The notes under the pieces were generated by a model. It ran no database searches. It worked only from the letters and a program-made list of their open reading frames with translations, and was not told where the DNA came from. A stretch of 40,033 nt of DNA, taken from contig JAHITR010000017.1 of assembly GCA_018817505.1 (NCBI GenBank), forward strand, positions 1 to 40,033. Direction: 5' to 3'. Positions within the stretch are counted from its first letter, which is position 1; every line of letters begins with the position of its first letter. A program made the position numbers and the translations under genes. This DNA comes from Candidatus Bipolaricaulota bacterium (GTDB lineage: Bacteria; Bipolaricaulota; Bipolaricaulia; UBA7950; UBA9294). Below are positions 9,839-20,500 of the stretch, piece by piece.

Positions 9839-10038
9839 GACCTGGTCGCCCCCAGCTTGCGCTCCGAGATGATTGTCATCGCCCGTGCGATGTCCTTTCT
9901 CGTCTTCAGCAATTCTGCGCTGTTGTCGAGCTCTCCTGACGCGCGCTGGAATCGCAAATTGAAGAGCTTCCGCTTGAGTTCGGATTCGTGATGCACAAGC
10001 TCTTCGGGCGTTAACTCACGCAATTCAACAGCCTTCAT
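9835..10038 (-). CDS. rpmC: 50S ribosomal protein L29
   Basis: [39 protein letters not shown]. Confidence 0.95.
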   Translation of the reverse strand: MKAVELRELTPEELVHHESELKRKLFNLRFQRASGELDNSAELLKTRKDIARAMTIISERKLGATRS

Positions 10039-10466
10039 ACCTCTCCTCCAAGAACAATTCGCTGTTTGAGTTTCGTCCGAATGGGAAGCTTGTGACTAAC
10101 CAATTCGTGTACCCGCCTCGCTTGTCGATCCTCAAGACCGGAAATCTCAAACAGGATGGTTCCCGGTCGAACGACGGCGACCCAATGATCCACAGCACCT
10201 TTACCCTTTCCCATACGAGCTTCTGCGGGATGCTTGGTAATCGGCTTGTCGGGAAAGATACGGATCCATACGCGTGCGCCACGCTGAGTGGTTCGTGCGA
10301 TCGTTGTTCTGCACGCTTCGATCTGCGCACTCGTGATCCACGCCGCGTCCAATGATTGGATACCGTACTCGCCGAACGTGACTTGTGCGCCTCGAGCTGC
10401 CATTCCTCGGCGCTTTCCACGGAATGTCTTTCGATGTTTTGTTCGTCTTGGGAATAAAAGTGCCAT
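10035..10466 (-). CDS. rplP: 50S ribosomal protein L16
   Basis: [53 protein letters not shown]. Internal start of the 10035..10577 ORF. Confidence 0.96.
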   Translation of the reverse strand: MALLFPRRTKHRKTFRGKRRGMAARGAQVTFGEYGIQSLDAAWITSAQIEACRTTIARTTQRGARVWIRIFPDKPITKHPAEARMGKGKGAVDHWVAVVRPGTILFEISGLEDRQARRVHELVSHKLPIRTKLKQRIVLGGEV

Positions 10467-10467
10467 T

Positions 10468-11121
10468 TTAGTTCGCCTCTTCCCTCTGGCCCTTGCGCGG
10501 ATGCTCACCACGGAAGATCCAAACCTTGACACCAATGTTTCCGTATTTCGTGCGAGCTTCCACCAAACCGTAATCAATGTCGGCTCGAATCGTCTGAAGC
10601 GGAATCCGGCCTTCCTTCATCGTAATGGAGCGAGCAATGTCAGTACCGCCAAGACGCCCGCTGATCTTGAACTTAACGCCACCTGCGCCTGCGCCCATGA
10701 CGCGCCGCATCGCTTCCTTCATGGCGCGAGCGGGTGCCGTACGATTCTCAATCTGAATGGCCAGATCCTGGCCAACCAACCGCGCTTCCAAGTCAGGGCG
10801 CTCGATCTCTTGAATGGACACTTTCACAGTGCGTCCAGTCAGATCTTCAAGTGCAGCCTGCAGCAATTCGATCTCGGAACCGCCGCGGCCAATGATGATG
10901 CCAGGACGTGCTGAACGAATGACGATCGATACACGATCCTCTTTCGACCGCTCGATATTGACTTCGGAGACAGAGGCTCGTCGATATCGTTCAGTAATCA
11001 AATCGCGAATGCGCTTGTCTTCATTAATGTATTCAGGGGCCAGTTTGGGGTTATACCAGTTGGAAACCCATTTCCGGTTGACCCCGATTCGAAAACCCAA
11101 TGGATGGATCTTCTGGCCCAT
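10468..11121 (-). CDS. rpsC: 30S ribosomal protein S3
   Basis: [25 protein letters not shown] domain [14 protein letters not shown]. Confidence 0.97.
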   Translation of the reverse strand: MGQKIHPLGFRIGVNRKWVSNWYNPKLAPEYINEDKRIRDLITERYRRASVSEVNIERSKEDRVSIVIRSARPGIIIGRGGSEIELLQAALEDLTGRTVKVSIQEIERPDLEARLVGQDLAIQIENRTAPARAMKEAMRRVMGAGAGGVKFKISGRLGGTDIARSITMKEGRIPLQTIRADIDYGLVEARTKYGNIGVKVWIFRGEHPRKGQREEAN

Positions 11122-11462
11122 TATTCACTCTCCCTGTCGCCGACAACGATCGTGATGTGACTCGTTGGGCGGCGGATAATATCAGCCCTGCCGTATGCAC
11201 GGGGGCGGAGGCGGCGAAGCGCTCGGCCCATGTCTGCGGTTGCCTCGACCACATAGAGCGCATCTACGTCGATGTCGTAATTGTTCTCGGCATTCGCAAT
11301 GGCGGATTCCAGTGTTTTGCGAATGGGCCTTGCCGCCTTCTTGCTAGAAAGCTGCACGATACGCAAGGCGTCATTGACGTTCTTACCACGAATGGCATCA
11401 ATCACCAATCGTGCTTTACGCGTAGACATGCGTACATACTTGGCAACAGCTCGTGCTTCCAT
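11121..11462 (-). CDS. rplV: 50S ribosomal protein L22
   Basis: [56 protein letters not shown]. Confidence 0.96.
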   Translation of the reverse strand: MEARAVAKYVRMSTRKARLVIDAIRGKNVNDALRIVQLSSKKAARPIRKTLESAIANAENNYDIDVDALYVVEATADMGRALRRLRPRAYGRADIIRRPTSHITIVVGDRESE

Positions 11463-11474
11463 GATTCGCTCTCC

Positions 11475-11759
11475 CTACGTGAGGCCCGCAGCCCTCTTTT
11501 TCTTCATTCCACTATGGCCTCGGAACGTTCGCGTGGGAGCAAATTCGCCCAGCTTGTGTCCCACCATATTCTCAACAATGTAAACGGGCAGATGTTGCTT
11601 CCCATTATGGACTCGAATCGTCAGGCCGACCATGTCGGGGATGACCATCGAAGCACGTGACCACGTGACAATGTCATCAAGCTCTCCGCGCTTGGCACGC
11701 TGAACCTTCTTGAGAAGGCTCTCCTTGACGAACGGTCCTTTGCTTGTCGATCTAGGCAT
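11475..11759 (-). CDS. rpsS: 30S ribosomal protein S19
   Basis: [19 protein letters not shown]...[50 protein letters not shown]. Confidence 0.97.
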   Translation of the reverse strand: MPRSTSKGPFVKESLLKKVQRAKRGELDDIVTWSRASMVIPDMVGLTIRVHNGKQHLPVYIVENMVGHKLGEFAPTRTFRGHSGMKKKRAAGLT

Positions 11760-11768
11760 ACTCTCTCC

Positions 11769-12605
11769 TTACCGTCGACCCTTGCCGGCCCGTCGCACTA
11801 TCAAGGCCGTGCTCTTCTTGCGTTTCTGACGCGTACGTCCACCCTTGGCCAGAACTCCGGTCGGGGAGACTTGCGGACGACCGACATGGGCTCGTCCTTC
11901 ACCACCACCATGCGGATGATCCACCGGGTTCATGGCAACACCGCGTACATGCGGCTTGCGACCCAGGTGCCTCACACGCCCGGCCTTTCCGTGTTTAATG
12001 TTCTTGTGATCGGGGTTGGAAACTTCCCCAATGGTTGCGCGGCAGTCTGTCATGAAAATGCGGACTTCACCCGAAGGTAGCCGGATGTGCGCACGTTTGC
12101 CTTCTTTGCCAATCAGTTTGGCAGAAGTTCCCGCTGATCGGGCAATCTTGCCGCCACTTCCAGGAGTGAATTCAAGGTTGTGGATAATGGCGCCCAGTGG
12201 GATACGAGCCAAGGGCATAGAGTTGCCGACACGAACTTCGGCGGTTTCACCCGACTCAACCATGGCGCCAATCTCCAGCTGAACTGGAGCAACAATATAC
12301 CGTTTCTCGCCATCGACGTAATGAAGAAGCGTAATCCACGCCGAACGATTGGGATCGTATTCACGCGTAGCAACGCGAGCAGGAATGCCATCCTTCCCAC
12401 GCGTAAAATCGATCATCCGATAGCGACGTTTGTGTCCGCCGCCACGGAAACGTGATGTAATTCGACCTTGGCTGTTGCGCCCCCCCGTCTTGCTATTAGG
12501 CTGCAACAGGCTTTTCTCAGGTGCGACTTTGCACAAGTCCGAAAAATCAGGAAGCTCTGCATGGCGTCGCCCCGGGGACGTTGGATTAAATCGTTTTAGC
12601 GTCAT
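11769..12605 (-). CDS. rplB: 50S ribosomal protein L2
   Basis: GRNSQGRITSRFRGGGHKRRYRMIDF; HVRGVAMNPVDHPHGGGEGRAHVGRPQVSPTG. Confidence 0.98.
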   Translation of the reverse strand: MTLKRFNPTSPGRRHAELPDFSDLCKVAPEKSLLQPNSKTGGRNSQGRITSRFRGGGHKRRYRMIDFTRGKDGIPARVATREYDPNRSAWITLLHYVDGEKRYIVAPVQLEIGAMVESGETAEVRVGNSMPLARIPLGAIIHNLEFTPGSGGKIARSAGTSAKLIGKEGKRAHIRLPSGEVRIFMTDCRATIGEVSNPDHKNIKHGKAGRVRHLGRKPHVRGVAMNPVDHPHGGGEGRAHVGRPQVSPTGVLAKGGRTRQKRKKSTALIVRRAGKGRR

Positions 12606-12608
12606 GTC

Positions 12609-12908
12609 CTAGCCTCTCATGATTTCGATCCGGTCGCCGGGTGCCAAACGAACGATTGCCTTGCGCCAGCGCGGGGTTCGCCCCTGCAATTGGCTCATAC
12701 GCTCTCGTCGCGGTTTCCCTCTGCGATTGGCTGTCCAAACCTTCTCAACTTTCACGCCGAAAAGATGCTCAACAGCTTTGCGGATCTGGATTTTGTTCGC
12801 ACCAAGCGCCACGCGGAACGAGTACTTCCGCTCTTCCATTCTCTGCCACGTCTCTTCAGTAAGAATCGGAGCGAGCAGAACGTCCTCGTGATGATCGAAC
12901 CTTGCCAT
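12609..12908 (-). CDS. rplW: 50S ribosomal protein L23
   Basis: DVLLAPILTEETWQRMEERKYSFRVALGANKIQIRKAVEHLFGVKVEKVWTANRRGKPRR. Confidence 0.95.
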   Translation of the reverse strand: MARFDHHEDVLLAPILTEETWQRMEERKYSFRVALGANKIQIRKAVEHLFGVKVEKVWTANRRGKPRRERMSQLQGRTPRWRKAIVRLAPGDRIEIMRG

Positions 12909-12910
12909 GG

Positions 12911-13540
12911 CTAAAACCTCTCCGTCAGTTCTTCTACTGCCTTCGCCGTCATCAGAAGATGGTCATGACGAAGAATGTCATAAACATTGACCCCCCCACA
13001 AGCGATGCATTTCGCTGTAGAGAGGTTGGTGAACGATTTCTTGACGGCTCGATTGTACTCGGCCGTAGCGACGACAACCAGCGTCTTGCCCGATAGCTCC
13101 ATGCGATTGAGCAACGCAACGGCTGCTTTGGTCCTGGGGGTTTCGAACCCCAGTTGGTCAATCAATGCGACATTGCCAGAACTGGCGCGATCGGATAGCG
13201 CGGCAGCCAATGCCCCAAGCTTCATCTTCTTGGTGAGTTTCGACTCATACGATCGGGGTTTAGGACCAAAAATGGTGCCGCCGCCGACCCATATGGGAGA
13301 TCGTCGCGAGCCTGCGCGTGCGCGGCCCGTGCCCTTCTGTCGCCATGGCTTGCGTCCACCGCCGCTGACTTCGCCCCGCGTCTTGGTGGAGTTCGTTCCC
13401 TGGCGACGATTGCCCAACTGCATCCGAACGACGCGATACAGAAGATCTTCGTTAACTTTAGCAGCGAACATGCGATCGTCGAGTGACGTCGTCGTCGGAT
13501 CGCTCGCGCTGGCAAATGAGTATAGTTTCGCTTCAGCCAT
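12911..13540 (-). CDS. rplD: 50S ribosomal protein L4
   Basis: NRRQGTNSTKTRGEVSGGGRKPWRQKGTGRARAGSRRSPIWVGGGTIFGPKPR. Start set at MAEAKLYSF. Confidence 0.95.
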   Translation of the reverse strand: MAEAKLYSFASASDPTTTSLDDRMFAAKVNEDLLYRVVRMQLGNRRQGTNSTKTRGEVSGGGRKPWRQKGTGRARAGSRRSPIWVGGGTIFGPKPRSYESKLTKKMKLGALAAALSDRASSGNVALIDQLGFETPRTKAAVALLNRMELSGKTLVVVATAEYNRAVKKSFTNLSTAKCIACGGVNVYDILRHDHLLMTAKAVEELTERF

Positions 13541-14156
13541 GGCATTTCCCCAATTCAAGAATGGTTCCTCGCGCGCCCGGCGTGGCCCCCTTGACAATGA
13601 TCAGGTTTCGCTCTGGGTCGACTCGGAGGACCTTGAGTCCCCGCACGGTGGTGCGCCGTGATCCCATCTGGCCAGGCAGCTTCTTTCCCTTAATAACACG
13701 GCCCGGCTTCACGCAGTTTCCTACGGAACCGGGACGTCGGTGAAAATGGGACCCGTGTGATGCTGGCCCCCCTGCGAAGTTCCATCGCTTGACAACGCCT
13801 TGGAAGCCTTTTCCTTTGGACGGGCCAGCGATATCCACTTTGCCACCTTCTTCAAACAGATCCACGCTCAGCTTGTCGCCGACCGAGTAGTCTTCTGGGT
13901 TGTCAACTCGAATTTCAAACAGGTGACGATGTGGCGCGACACCTGCCTTCCCAAAATGTCCGGCGATAGGACGGGTCACTTTCGATTCTTTGACCTCGTC
14001 GTATCCAAGTTGCAGCGCATTGTATCCATCCGTTTCCTTCGTTTTGATTTGAACGATGGTGCATGGATCCGTTTCAATGACGGTGACGCCGACAGCTTGG
14101 TCGTTAACGAAGAGCTGGGTCATCCCAATCTTTCGTCCTAGTATTCCGCGAGCCAT
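13533..14156 (-). CDS. rplC: 50S ribosomal protein L3
   Basis: GILGRKIGMTQLFVNDQAVGVTVIE...GPSKGKGFQGVVKRWNFAGGPASHGSHFHRRPGSVG. Confidence 0.97.
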   Translation of the reverse strand: MARGILGRKIGMTQLFVNDQAVGVTVIETDPCTIVQIKTKETDGYNALQLGYDEVKESKVTRPIAGHFGKAGVAPHRHLFEIRVDNPEDYSVGDKLSVDLFEEGGKVDIAGPSKGKGFQGVVKRWNFAGGPASHGSHFHRRPGSVGNCVKPGRVIKGKKLPGQMGSRRTTVRGLKVLRVDPERNLIIVKGATPGARGTILELGKCHG

Positions 14157-14173
14157 GATCCGCCAACCTCCGT

Positions 14174-14482
14174 CTACAGCTTGATCTCAATATCGATCCC
14201 CGTGGGGAGTTCGATATCCATCAAGGAATTGATTGTTTCCGAAGTCGGCTCTTTAATGTCTAGAAGACGAGTGTGAATCCGACGCTCGAAGTGCTCCATC
14301 GACCGCTTGTCAATATGAGGCGATCGCAAGACTGTATAAATTCGCCGCTGAGTGGGCAAAGGAATGGGTCCGGCAATCTTGGCGCGCGTTTCCTTTGCCG
14401 ATTCGACAATCTTGCGAATCGAGCTGTCAACGAGCTCGTGGTCATATCCCCGCAGCTTGATACGTATTTTCTCTCTTGCCAT
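14174..14482 (-). CDS. rpsJ: 30S ribosomal protein S10
   Basis: [63 protein letters not shown]. Confidence 0.97.
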   Translation of the reverse strand: MAREKIRIKLRGYDHELVDSSIRKIVESAKETRAKIAGPIPLPTQRRIYTVLRSPHIDKRSMEHFERRIHTRLLDIKEPTSETINSLMDIELPTGIDIEIKL

Positions 14483-14484
14483 TT

Positions 14485-16554
14485 CTAATATCCTCTGCTT
14501 CGAATAATCTTTTCTTTCAGCCCTTCGGGGACGAGGTCATATCGCTCAACACGCAACGAGTACGTCGCCCTCCCTTGGGTTAAAGAACGCAGCCGTGTGG
14601 CATATCCGAATGTTTCAGCCAGCGGCACCGCGACACGAAGTATCTGCACGGTCTCGCGTTGCTGCAGCTCTCGGATTTCCCCTCGCCTGCGAGCCAGGTC
14701 CTCCATCACCTCACCCAAATAGTCCGCTGGTGTGATCACTTCGCCTTCCATGATTGGCTCTAGAAGCGCAAATACACCTTCACTGTACGCTCGCTGCAAC
14801 GCAACAGACGTCGCTGCTCGAAACGCCAGTTCAGACGAGTCTACTGGATGAAAAGACCCACCGATTACGGTGGCGCCAATATCGGCCAGAGGATACCCGG
14901 CAACAGGCCCATTTGTCAACGTACTTCGAACGGCACTTTCGACGGCGATTTGGTACTCGCTGGGGATTTCTTCGACAGGCGCCTCAAAATGATACGAAAA
15001 GCCAGAGCCCCGCTGAAGCGGCTCCAGTTTGATTCGAATGCGTGCGAACTGCCTTTTTCCTGCTGCTTGTTTGTCGAATTGGTCCTCGACGTCGATCGGC
15101 CGAATCAGAGTCTCTCGATAGGCAACTTGCGGCTGTCCAACGTGGACTTTCATATTGAATTCGTCGCGCAAACGCCTTACCAGGACTTCAAGATGCAATT
15201 CACCCATTCCTGCAAGAATCGTTTGGTTGGTGAACTCGTCCGTTCTGACGTGAAACGTCGGATCCTCAAGAGCAAGTGAAGTCAACGCTGCCAACAAGTC
15301 GTCAAATTCGGCCTCTGTCCTCGGTTCCACCGCGATAAAGACAACGGGATCCGGAAATTCAATTTTCTCGAGAAGAATGGGCGCGTCCTTGTCCGCCAGC
15401 GTATCGCCCGTAGCGATGGTTTGTGATCCAACGATGGCGACGATGTCCCCGGCAATCGCCTGCTCGAGTGGAATGCGTTGATCGGCATGCATGCGAAAGA
15501 TCTTCGACACTCGCAACCCTTTCCCGCTGGAAACGTCAAATGCATGGCCGCCTGCAACCAATCTTCCTGAGTAGATGCGCAAGAAGACAAGTTGGCCAGC
15601 ATATCGATCAGCAACGACCTTAAATGCAAGCGCAGAAAGCGGCTCCTTGGGATCGGGTTTCCGCTGTTCGTCGGAGTCCACGCCATGGACGGGCGGAACA
15701 TCCAAAGGAGAGGGGAGGTAGCGGATGACCGCATCCATCAATAGCTGAATGCCTTGATTTTGGAATGCCGATCCGCCGACCACTGGAATCATGCCGGCGT
15801 GAATGCAGCCATTTCGCAATGCACGGTGGAATAAGTCCGAGGGAATGTCCTCTTCAGCCAAGAACAATTCCATCACTCGATCGTCCACTTCGGCAACGCG
15901 CTCGATGGCTTGTTCACGCAGCTTTTCCGCTTCATCGCGTAGCTTTTCTGGTATCTCTCGCACCTCAATGTTGGCGCCAAGCGATTCCGCGTCCCAGATG
16001 AGAAACTTCCTCTCAATGAGATCGATCAACCCTTCGGTTTTGCGCTCTTCATTGCGCACTGGAAGAATGAGCGGAACGGCTCGGACCCCCAGCCGTTCTT
16101 CGATCATCTCCACGGCTCCAATAAAATTGGATTCCACTCGATCGAGCTTGTTAATGAAGGCGATGCGTGGGATGTGGTAGCGGTCAGCCTGCCGCCAGAC
16201 GGTCTCAGATTGAGACTCAACCATCTCCACGCCTGAGAAAACGACCACACCGCCGTCAAGAACCCTCAGCGAGCGTTCTACTTCGGCGGTGAAATCAACG
16301 TGCCCAGGCGTATCGATAATATTGATGCGATGGTCAAGCCAAGAACAGGTCGTCGCAGCGGAAGTAATGGTGATGCCACGTTCGCGCTCTTGAACCATCC
16401 AATCCATTTCGGTGTCGCCTTCGTGGACTTCACCCATTTTATGGATCTCGCCGGTATAGAAGAGGATACGCTCAGTCGTTGTCGTCTTGCCCGCATCGAT
16501 GTGAGCCATGATGCCTATGTTGCGTACTTTCTCTAGGCTCACGGGTGCATCCAT
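14485..16554 (-). CDS. fusA: Elongation factor G
   Basis: [57 protein letters not shown]; position between rpsG and rpsJ. Confidence 0.97.
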   Translation of the reverse strand: MDAPVSLEKVRNIGIMAHIDAGKTTTTERILFYTGEIHKMGEVHEGDTEMDWMVQERERGITITSAATTCSWLDHRINIIDTPGHVDFTAEVERSLRVLDGGVVVFSGVEMVESQSETVWRQADRYHIPRIAFINKLDRVESNFIGAVEMIEERLGVRAVPLILPVRNEERKTEGLIDLIERKFLIWDAESLGANIEVREIPEKLRDEAEKLREQAIERVAEVDDRVMELFLAEEDIPSDLFHRALRNGCIHAGMIPVVGGSAFQNQGIQLLMDAVIRYLPSPLDVPPVHGVDSDEQRKPDPKEPLSALAFKVVADRYAGQLVFLRIYSGRLVAGGHAFDVSSGKGLRVSKIFRMHADQRIPLEQAIAGDIVAIVGSQTIATGDTLADKDAPILLEKIEFPDPVVFIAVEPRTEAEFDDLLAALTSLALEDPTFHVRTDEFTNQTILAGMGELHLEVLVRRLRDEFNMKVHVGQPQVAYRETLIRPIDVEDQFDKQAAGKRQFARIRIKLEPLQRGSGFSYHFEAPVEEIPSEYQIAVESAVRSTLTNGPVAGYPLADIGATVIGGSFHPVDSSELAFRAATSVALQRAYSEGVFALLEPIMEGEVITPADYLGEVMEDLARRRGEIRELQQRETVQILRVAVPLAETFGYATRLRSLTQGRATYSLRVERYDLVPEGLKEKIIRSRGY

Positions 16555-16624
16555 AGCGTCCTCCCTTCAACGCGAACATCCAAACCAACGCAGAAGGGAA
16601 AGACAAGAATCCGCTTCAGTTGGA

Positions 16625-17086
16625 CTACCAGCGATAGTGTGCGAATGCCTTGTTTGCTTCAGCCATTCGGTGTGCATCCAGACGCTTGTTATAGGCTTTG
16701 CCTTCCTTGCGAGAAGCGTCCAGAATTTCACCGGCCAGCTTTCCAGCCATCGTCGTTTCCCCACGGGCACGTGCCGCGGCTACAAGCCACCGAAGGGCAA
16801 GCGCGATCTGTCGATCCTGAGGCACTTCGTAGGGAACCTGGTAGTTGGCACCACCGACTCGTCGCGTACGAACCTCAAGACGCGGGAAGCAGTTGCCAAG
16901 GCCTTCGTTGAAGACATCAAGCGCTGGCTGCCCGCTTCGCTCTTCCACGAGAGCTAGGGCATCATAAACGATCCGTTTCGCAGCCGATTTCTTGCCTTCC
17001 TGCATGATGTAGTTGATCAATTTGGCAAGAAGCTGACTGCCATACTTGATATCCGGAACTATATTGCTGCGTCCAGGTAATTTCAT
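16625..17086 (-). CDS. rpsG: 30S ribosomal protein S7
   Basis: LAKLINYIMQEGKKSAAKRIVYDAL...VRTRRVGGANYQVPYEVPQDRQIALALRWL. Confidence 0.97.
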   Translation of the reverse strand: MKLPGRSNIVPDIKYGSQLLAKLINYIMQEGKKSAAKRIVYDALALVEERSGQPALDVFNEGLGNCFPRLEVRTRRVGGANYQVPYEVPQDRQIALALRWLVAAARARGETTMAGKLAGEILDASRKEGKAYNKRLDAHRMAEANKAFAHYRW

Positions 17087-17095
17087 CGAGCTCTC

Positions 17096-17467
17096 CTAGC
17101 TTCCCTTCTTGGCGCCATACTTGGAGCGCCCTTGCTGCCGACCACTGACACCTTCGGAATCAAGCGTTCCCCGGACGATATGATACCGCACGCCAGGAAG
17201 GTCCTTGACGCGTCCGCCGCGCACCAACACCATCGAGTGTTCCTGCAGTTTATGACCTTCGCCACCAATATAGGCGGTCACTTCTCTGCCGTTGCTGAGT
17301 CGAACGCGCGCAACTTTTCGAAGTGCGGAGTTCGGCTTCTTCGGCGTTCGCGTGTAGACACGCGTGCAAACGCCTCGGCGCTGCGGGCACGAGTCAAGTT
17401 GAGGCGCCTTGCTTTTCTTACGCTTTGGCTGCCTTCCCATACGGATCAATTGGTTAATCGTCGGCAT
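17096..17467 (-). CDS. rpsL: 30S ribosomal protein S12
   Basis: [60 protein letters not shown]. Internal start of the 17096..17491 ORF. Confidence 0.97.
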   Translation of the reverse strand: MPTINQLIRMGRQPKRKKSKAPQLDSCPQRRGVCTRVYTRTPKKPNSALRKVARVRLSNGREVTAYIGGEGHKLQEHSMVLVRGGRVKDLPGVRYHIVRGTLDSEGVSGRQQGRSKYGAKKGS

Positions 17468-17512
17468 AGTCTCTCCTAAGAATTGAATCAAATTATAGAA
17501 CCTGGCTGGACC

Positions 17513-20500
17513 TCATTCAACCTGCGACGCAGACTCCTCGCGGCTCGCGGCAGCCACTTCGGCTTTGAGCAATTCTTCTGCGCCCAAAACTTTCGGCTCA
17601 ATGAGGAGGCCAGGAATCTTGAAACCAGTACCAGATGGGATCCTCTTGCCGACAATAATACTCGGTTTGAGACCATCGAGCTCGTCAACTTCACCACGCA
17701 GTGCAGCTTCAGAAAGCACCTTCGTCGTACGCTGGAACGAGGCAGCAGAAAGCCATCCTTTCGTCTGCAAGGCCGCGCGTGAGATTCGGAGCAGTTCGCG
17801 TTCGCCATCAGGAAATGCCTTGGGAATCAACGTAACTTCAACGGATTCTTCGCCGTGCATCACGAAGACTCGTTCGAGCGCCAGTTTCGTGGCTCGAGTG
17901 ATGATCTCAAGCGTCAGCGGAGTTCCGCTGGTCGCGATCAGATGACCCCCAATGGCGACATCTTCGGCCAATGGCTCACCCAAGACATCCTGTCGGATTC
18001 GTTCGGCTTCTTGGTTCCACTTTGTGAGTTCGCGAATCTCCTTGCGGAACGCCTCAAGCGTGACGGAATCGCCAAGCAGGAAACGCGAATCACCTCGATC
18101 AATGATCCGAACGTTATTGAGGATCTGGCGAATAATGATTTCCAGATGCTTGTCGTTAATATCAACGCCCTGTTGTTTGTAAACCTTATGAATCTCATTC
18201 AGCAGGTACTGGCGCGCCTTGTTGACGCCAGCTGTTTCCAGCAGCGTGTGTGGGGCTACGACGCCCTTGGTGATCAAGTCGCCCTCTTCAACCTTGTCAC
18301 CAACGCGAACGGTCACTGCCTTGTCAATCTTGACGATACTCTTGGGCTGCAAGAGGACTGTGGCAATTCCCTTCTTCTTGGTGATGGATTCGATCATGAT
18401 TTCACCCTTGTGCGCGATCTCAAGAGCCAAGACGCTCTCGCCAGCTTTGACGGTTTCGCCGTGTTTCTTGGTGACGTACAAATCAGACGTCAAGGGCAGC
18501 CTCAAGCAATCTCCATCAGGGTTGTAGACAACAATGCGATCAGGCAACAGCAGAACTGTGCCTCCGCCTTCTGCAGCAACGAACACAGGCTTCGAGCGCG
18601 AAGTAAGCTGTTCGCCTTCTTTGACTTGAGCGCCTGCTTCCACCATCAGGCGAGCGCCAAATGGTATCTCGTATTCCGTAATCTGGCCATCCTCGTCGAC
18701 CAGAACAAAGGCTCGGTCTTCGCCTTCTGGAATCTGAACCACGGCGTCACGATCAGCTGTGATCCCTTCAATGTTGTACCGCTCAGTCAGGGCCTCGCCA
18801 TCAGCGACTCGATCGCCATTCTTCACCTTGGGGGTAGCATCCAGAGGCAAAATATAGCTACGGTCGCCAGCGGTCTTGTCAGTGATGAACAGCTCCTGAA
18901 CACCGTCCTCGTTGTCCAGGATGTAGAGCTCGCCCGCACAGGGGCTCGATGGATCGATCAACGTATCCACATCGATCTGCTCACCGGCCTCTGCCCTGAG
19001 TATGGAAACGGGTAGGCGAGCTGCTCGGATCTCTCCCGTGACTTCTACCTGATCCTCGCCTGATGCCGTAGGAAGAATGTTCGTAATGTATCCGTCGAGC
19101 GGGGAAATTCCGGCTTCGCCACTCTTCATGGTTTTTCGGGCTTCAAACAACTCCTCAGCTCGTGGCAATCCCTGCGTAATGTCGTCACCTGCGACGCCCC
19201 CGGTGTGGAAGGTACGCATGGTAAGCTGCGTGCCCGGCTCTCCGACGGATTGAGCAGCGATGACGCCAGCTGCCATTCCCAGAGCCGCTGGCTGGTGGTT
19301 ACTCATGTCATAGCCATAGCAGAGCTGGCAAACACCGTTCGCTGTTTCGCAAGTCATGGGTGAACGAATGACGATCCGCGGTCGAACTCGAACCGTCGTA
19401 ATGCGCGCTTCCTTCAGTAGCTCAAGCAGCCGCGGAGTAAGCAACTCGTCGGGCTTGATGAGAACTCGATCCGTTTCCGGATGCTTGATCTCGCCCACGC
19501 TCTTCGTTCCAATCATGCGTTCTCGTTCAGCAGGTTTCGCCATCGACAATTCGCATTCCAGTCGGCCTAGATGATCTGCAACATCCTGGGAAATCCATTG
19601 ATTGGCATCAATGAGGATCTCGCCGGAGGCAGGATCAATCACCGCCTCAGCAGATACGCGCCCGTAAATGCGTTCATCAATCGATTCCATGACATCGGTC
19701 TTGCTGAACCAAAGCGGATCGATGTCGATTCCCTGTGAGGTTTCGCAATCCAATTCGGAGATGATGGTATCTGACGAGGCGTCCACTAGTCGCCGTGTCA
19801 GATAGCCGGAGTCGGCTGTCTTTAGCGCCGTATCCGCAGCACCCTTGCGGCCGCCGTGCGTGGAGATGAAGTATTCCATCATGTCCAAACCTTCTCTGAA
19901 GTTGGAAATGACCGGGCGTTCGATAATCTCTCCAGAAGGGCCTGCCATCGGGCCACGCATACCGCACAACTGCTTGACCTGATCGGGTCCACCGCGAGCG
20001 CCCGACGTGACCATGCCGTACACAGGATTGAATTGATGCCGCTTGAGGTTCGCCATCGTCGCGTCTTCAACCTCATCGACCGTGCGTCGCCAGATACGAA
20101 TCACCGACTGCTTGCGCTCGTCTTCTGTCGACAGCCCCATGCGGTACATCGTTTCAATTCGCTGCACTGCAGCTGTTGAATTGTGAATGATGCCCTCTTT
20201 CTCCTCAGGAATGAGACAGTCCTTCAGAGAAATGGTCAGGCCCGATTGTGTTGCGTACCTAAACCCCAGATCCTTGAGATCGTCTAGGACCTCGGCTGCT
20301 TTCTGCCATCCATATTCGTGGTAGCAGGTTCGCACAACGCGCCGAATCGCGCTTCGCGTCATTTCTCGGTTGTAGTCGCGTATGGACTCAGGAAAAATCC
20401 GGTTCAGTTCCGCTCGTCCGAGCGTTGTGGCAACACGTTTGCCATCGATGCGAATTTGGACTGGGCTGTGGATATCCAGAATGCCTTCTTCATTCGCTTT

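Noticed and set aside
16555-16624. Possible regulatory break between rpsG and fusA (70-nt gap)
   Set aside because: No clear promoter, terminator or stable hairpin seen in the gap.
17855-19015. Long plus-strand ORF (386 aa) antisense to rpoC
   Set aside because: Lies wholly inside rpoC, has no recognisable domain and reads as a codon-bias shadow ORF.
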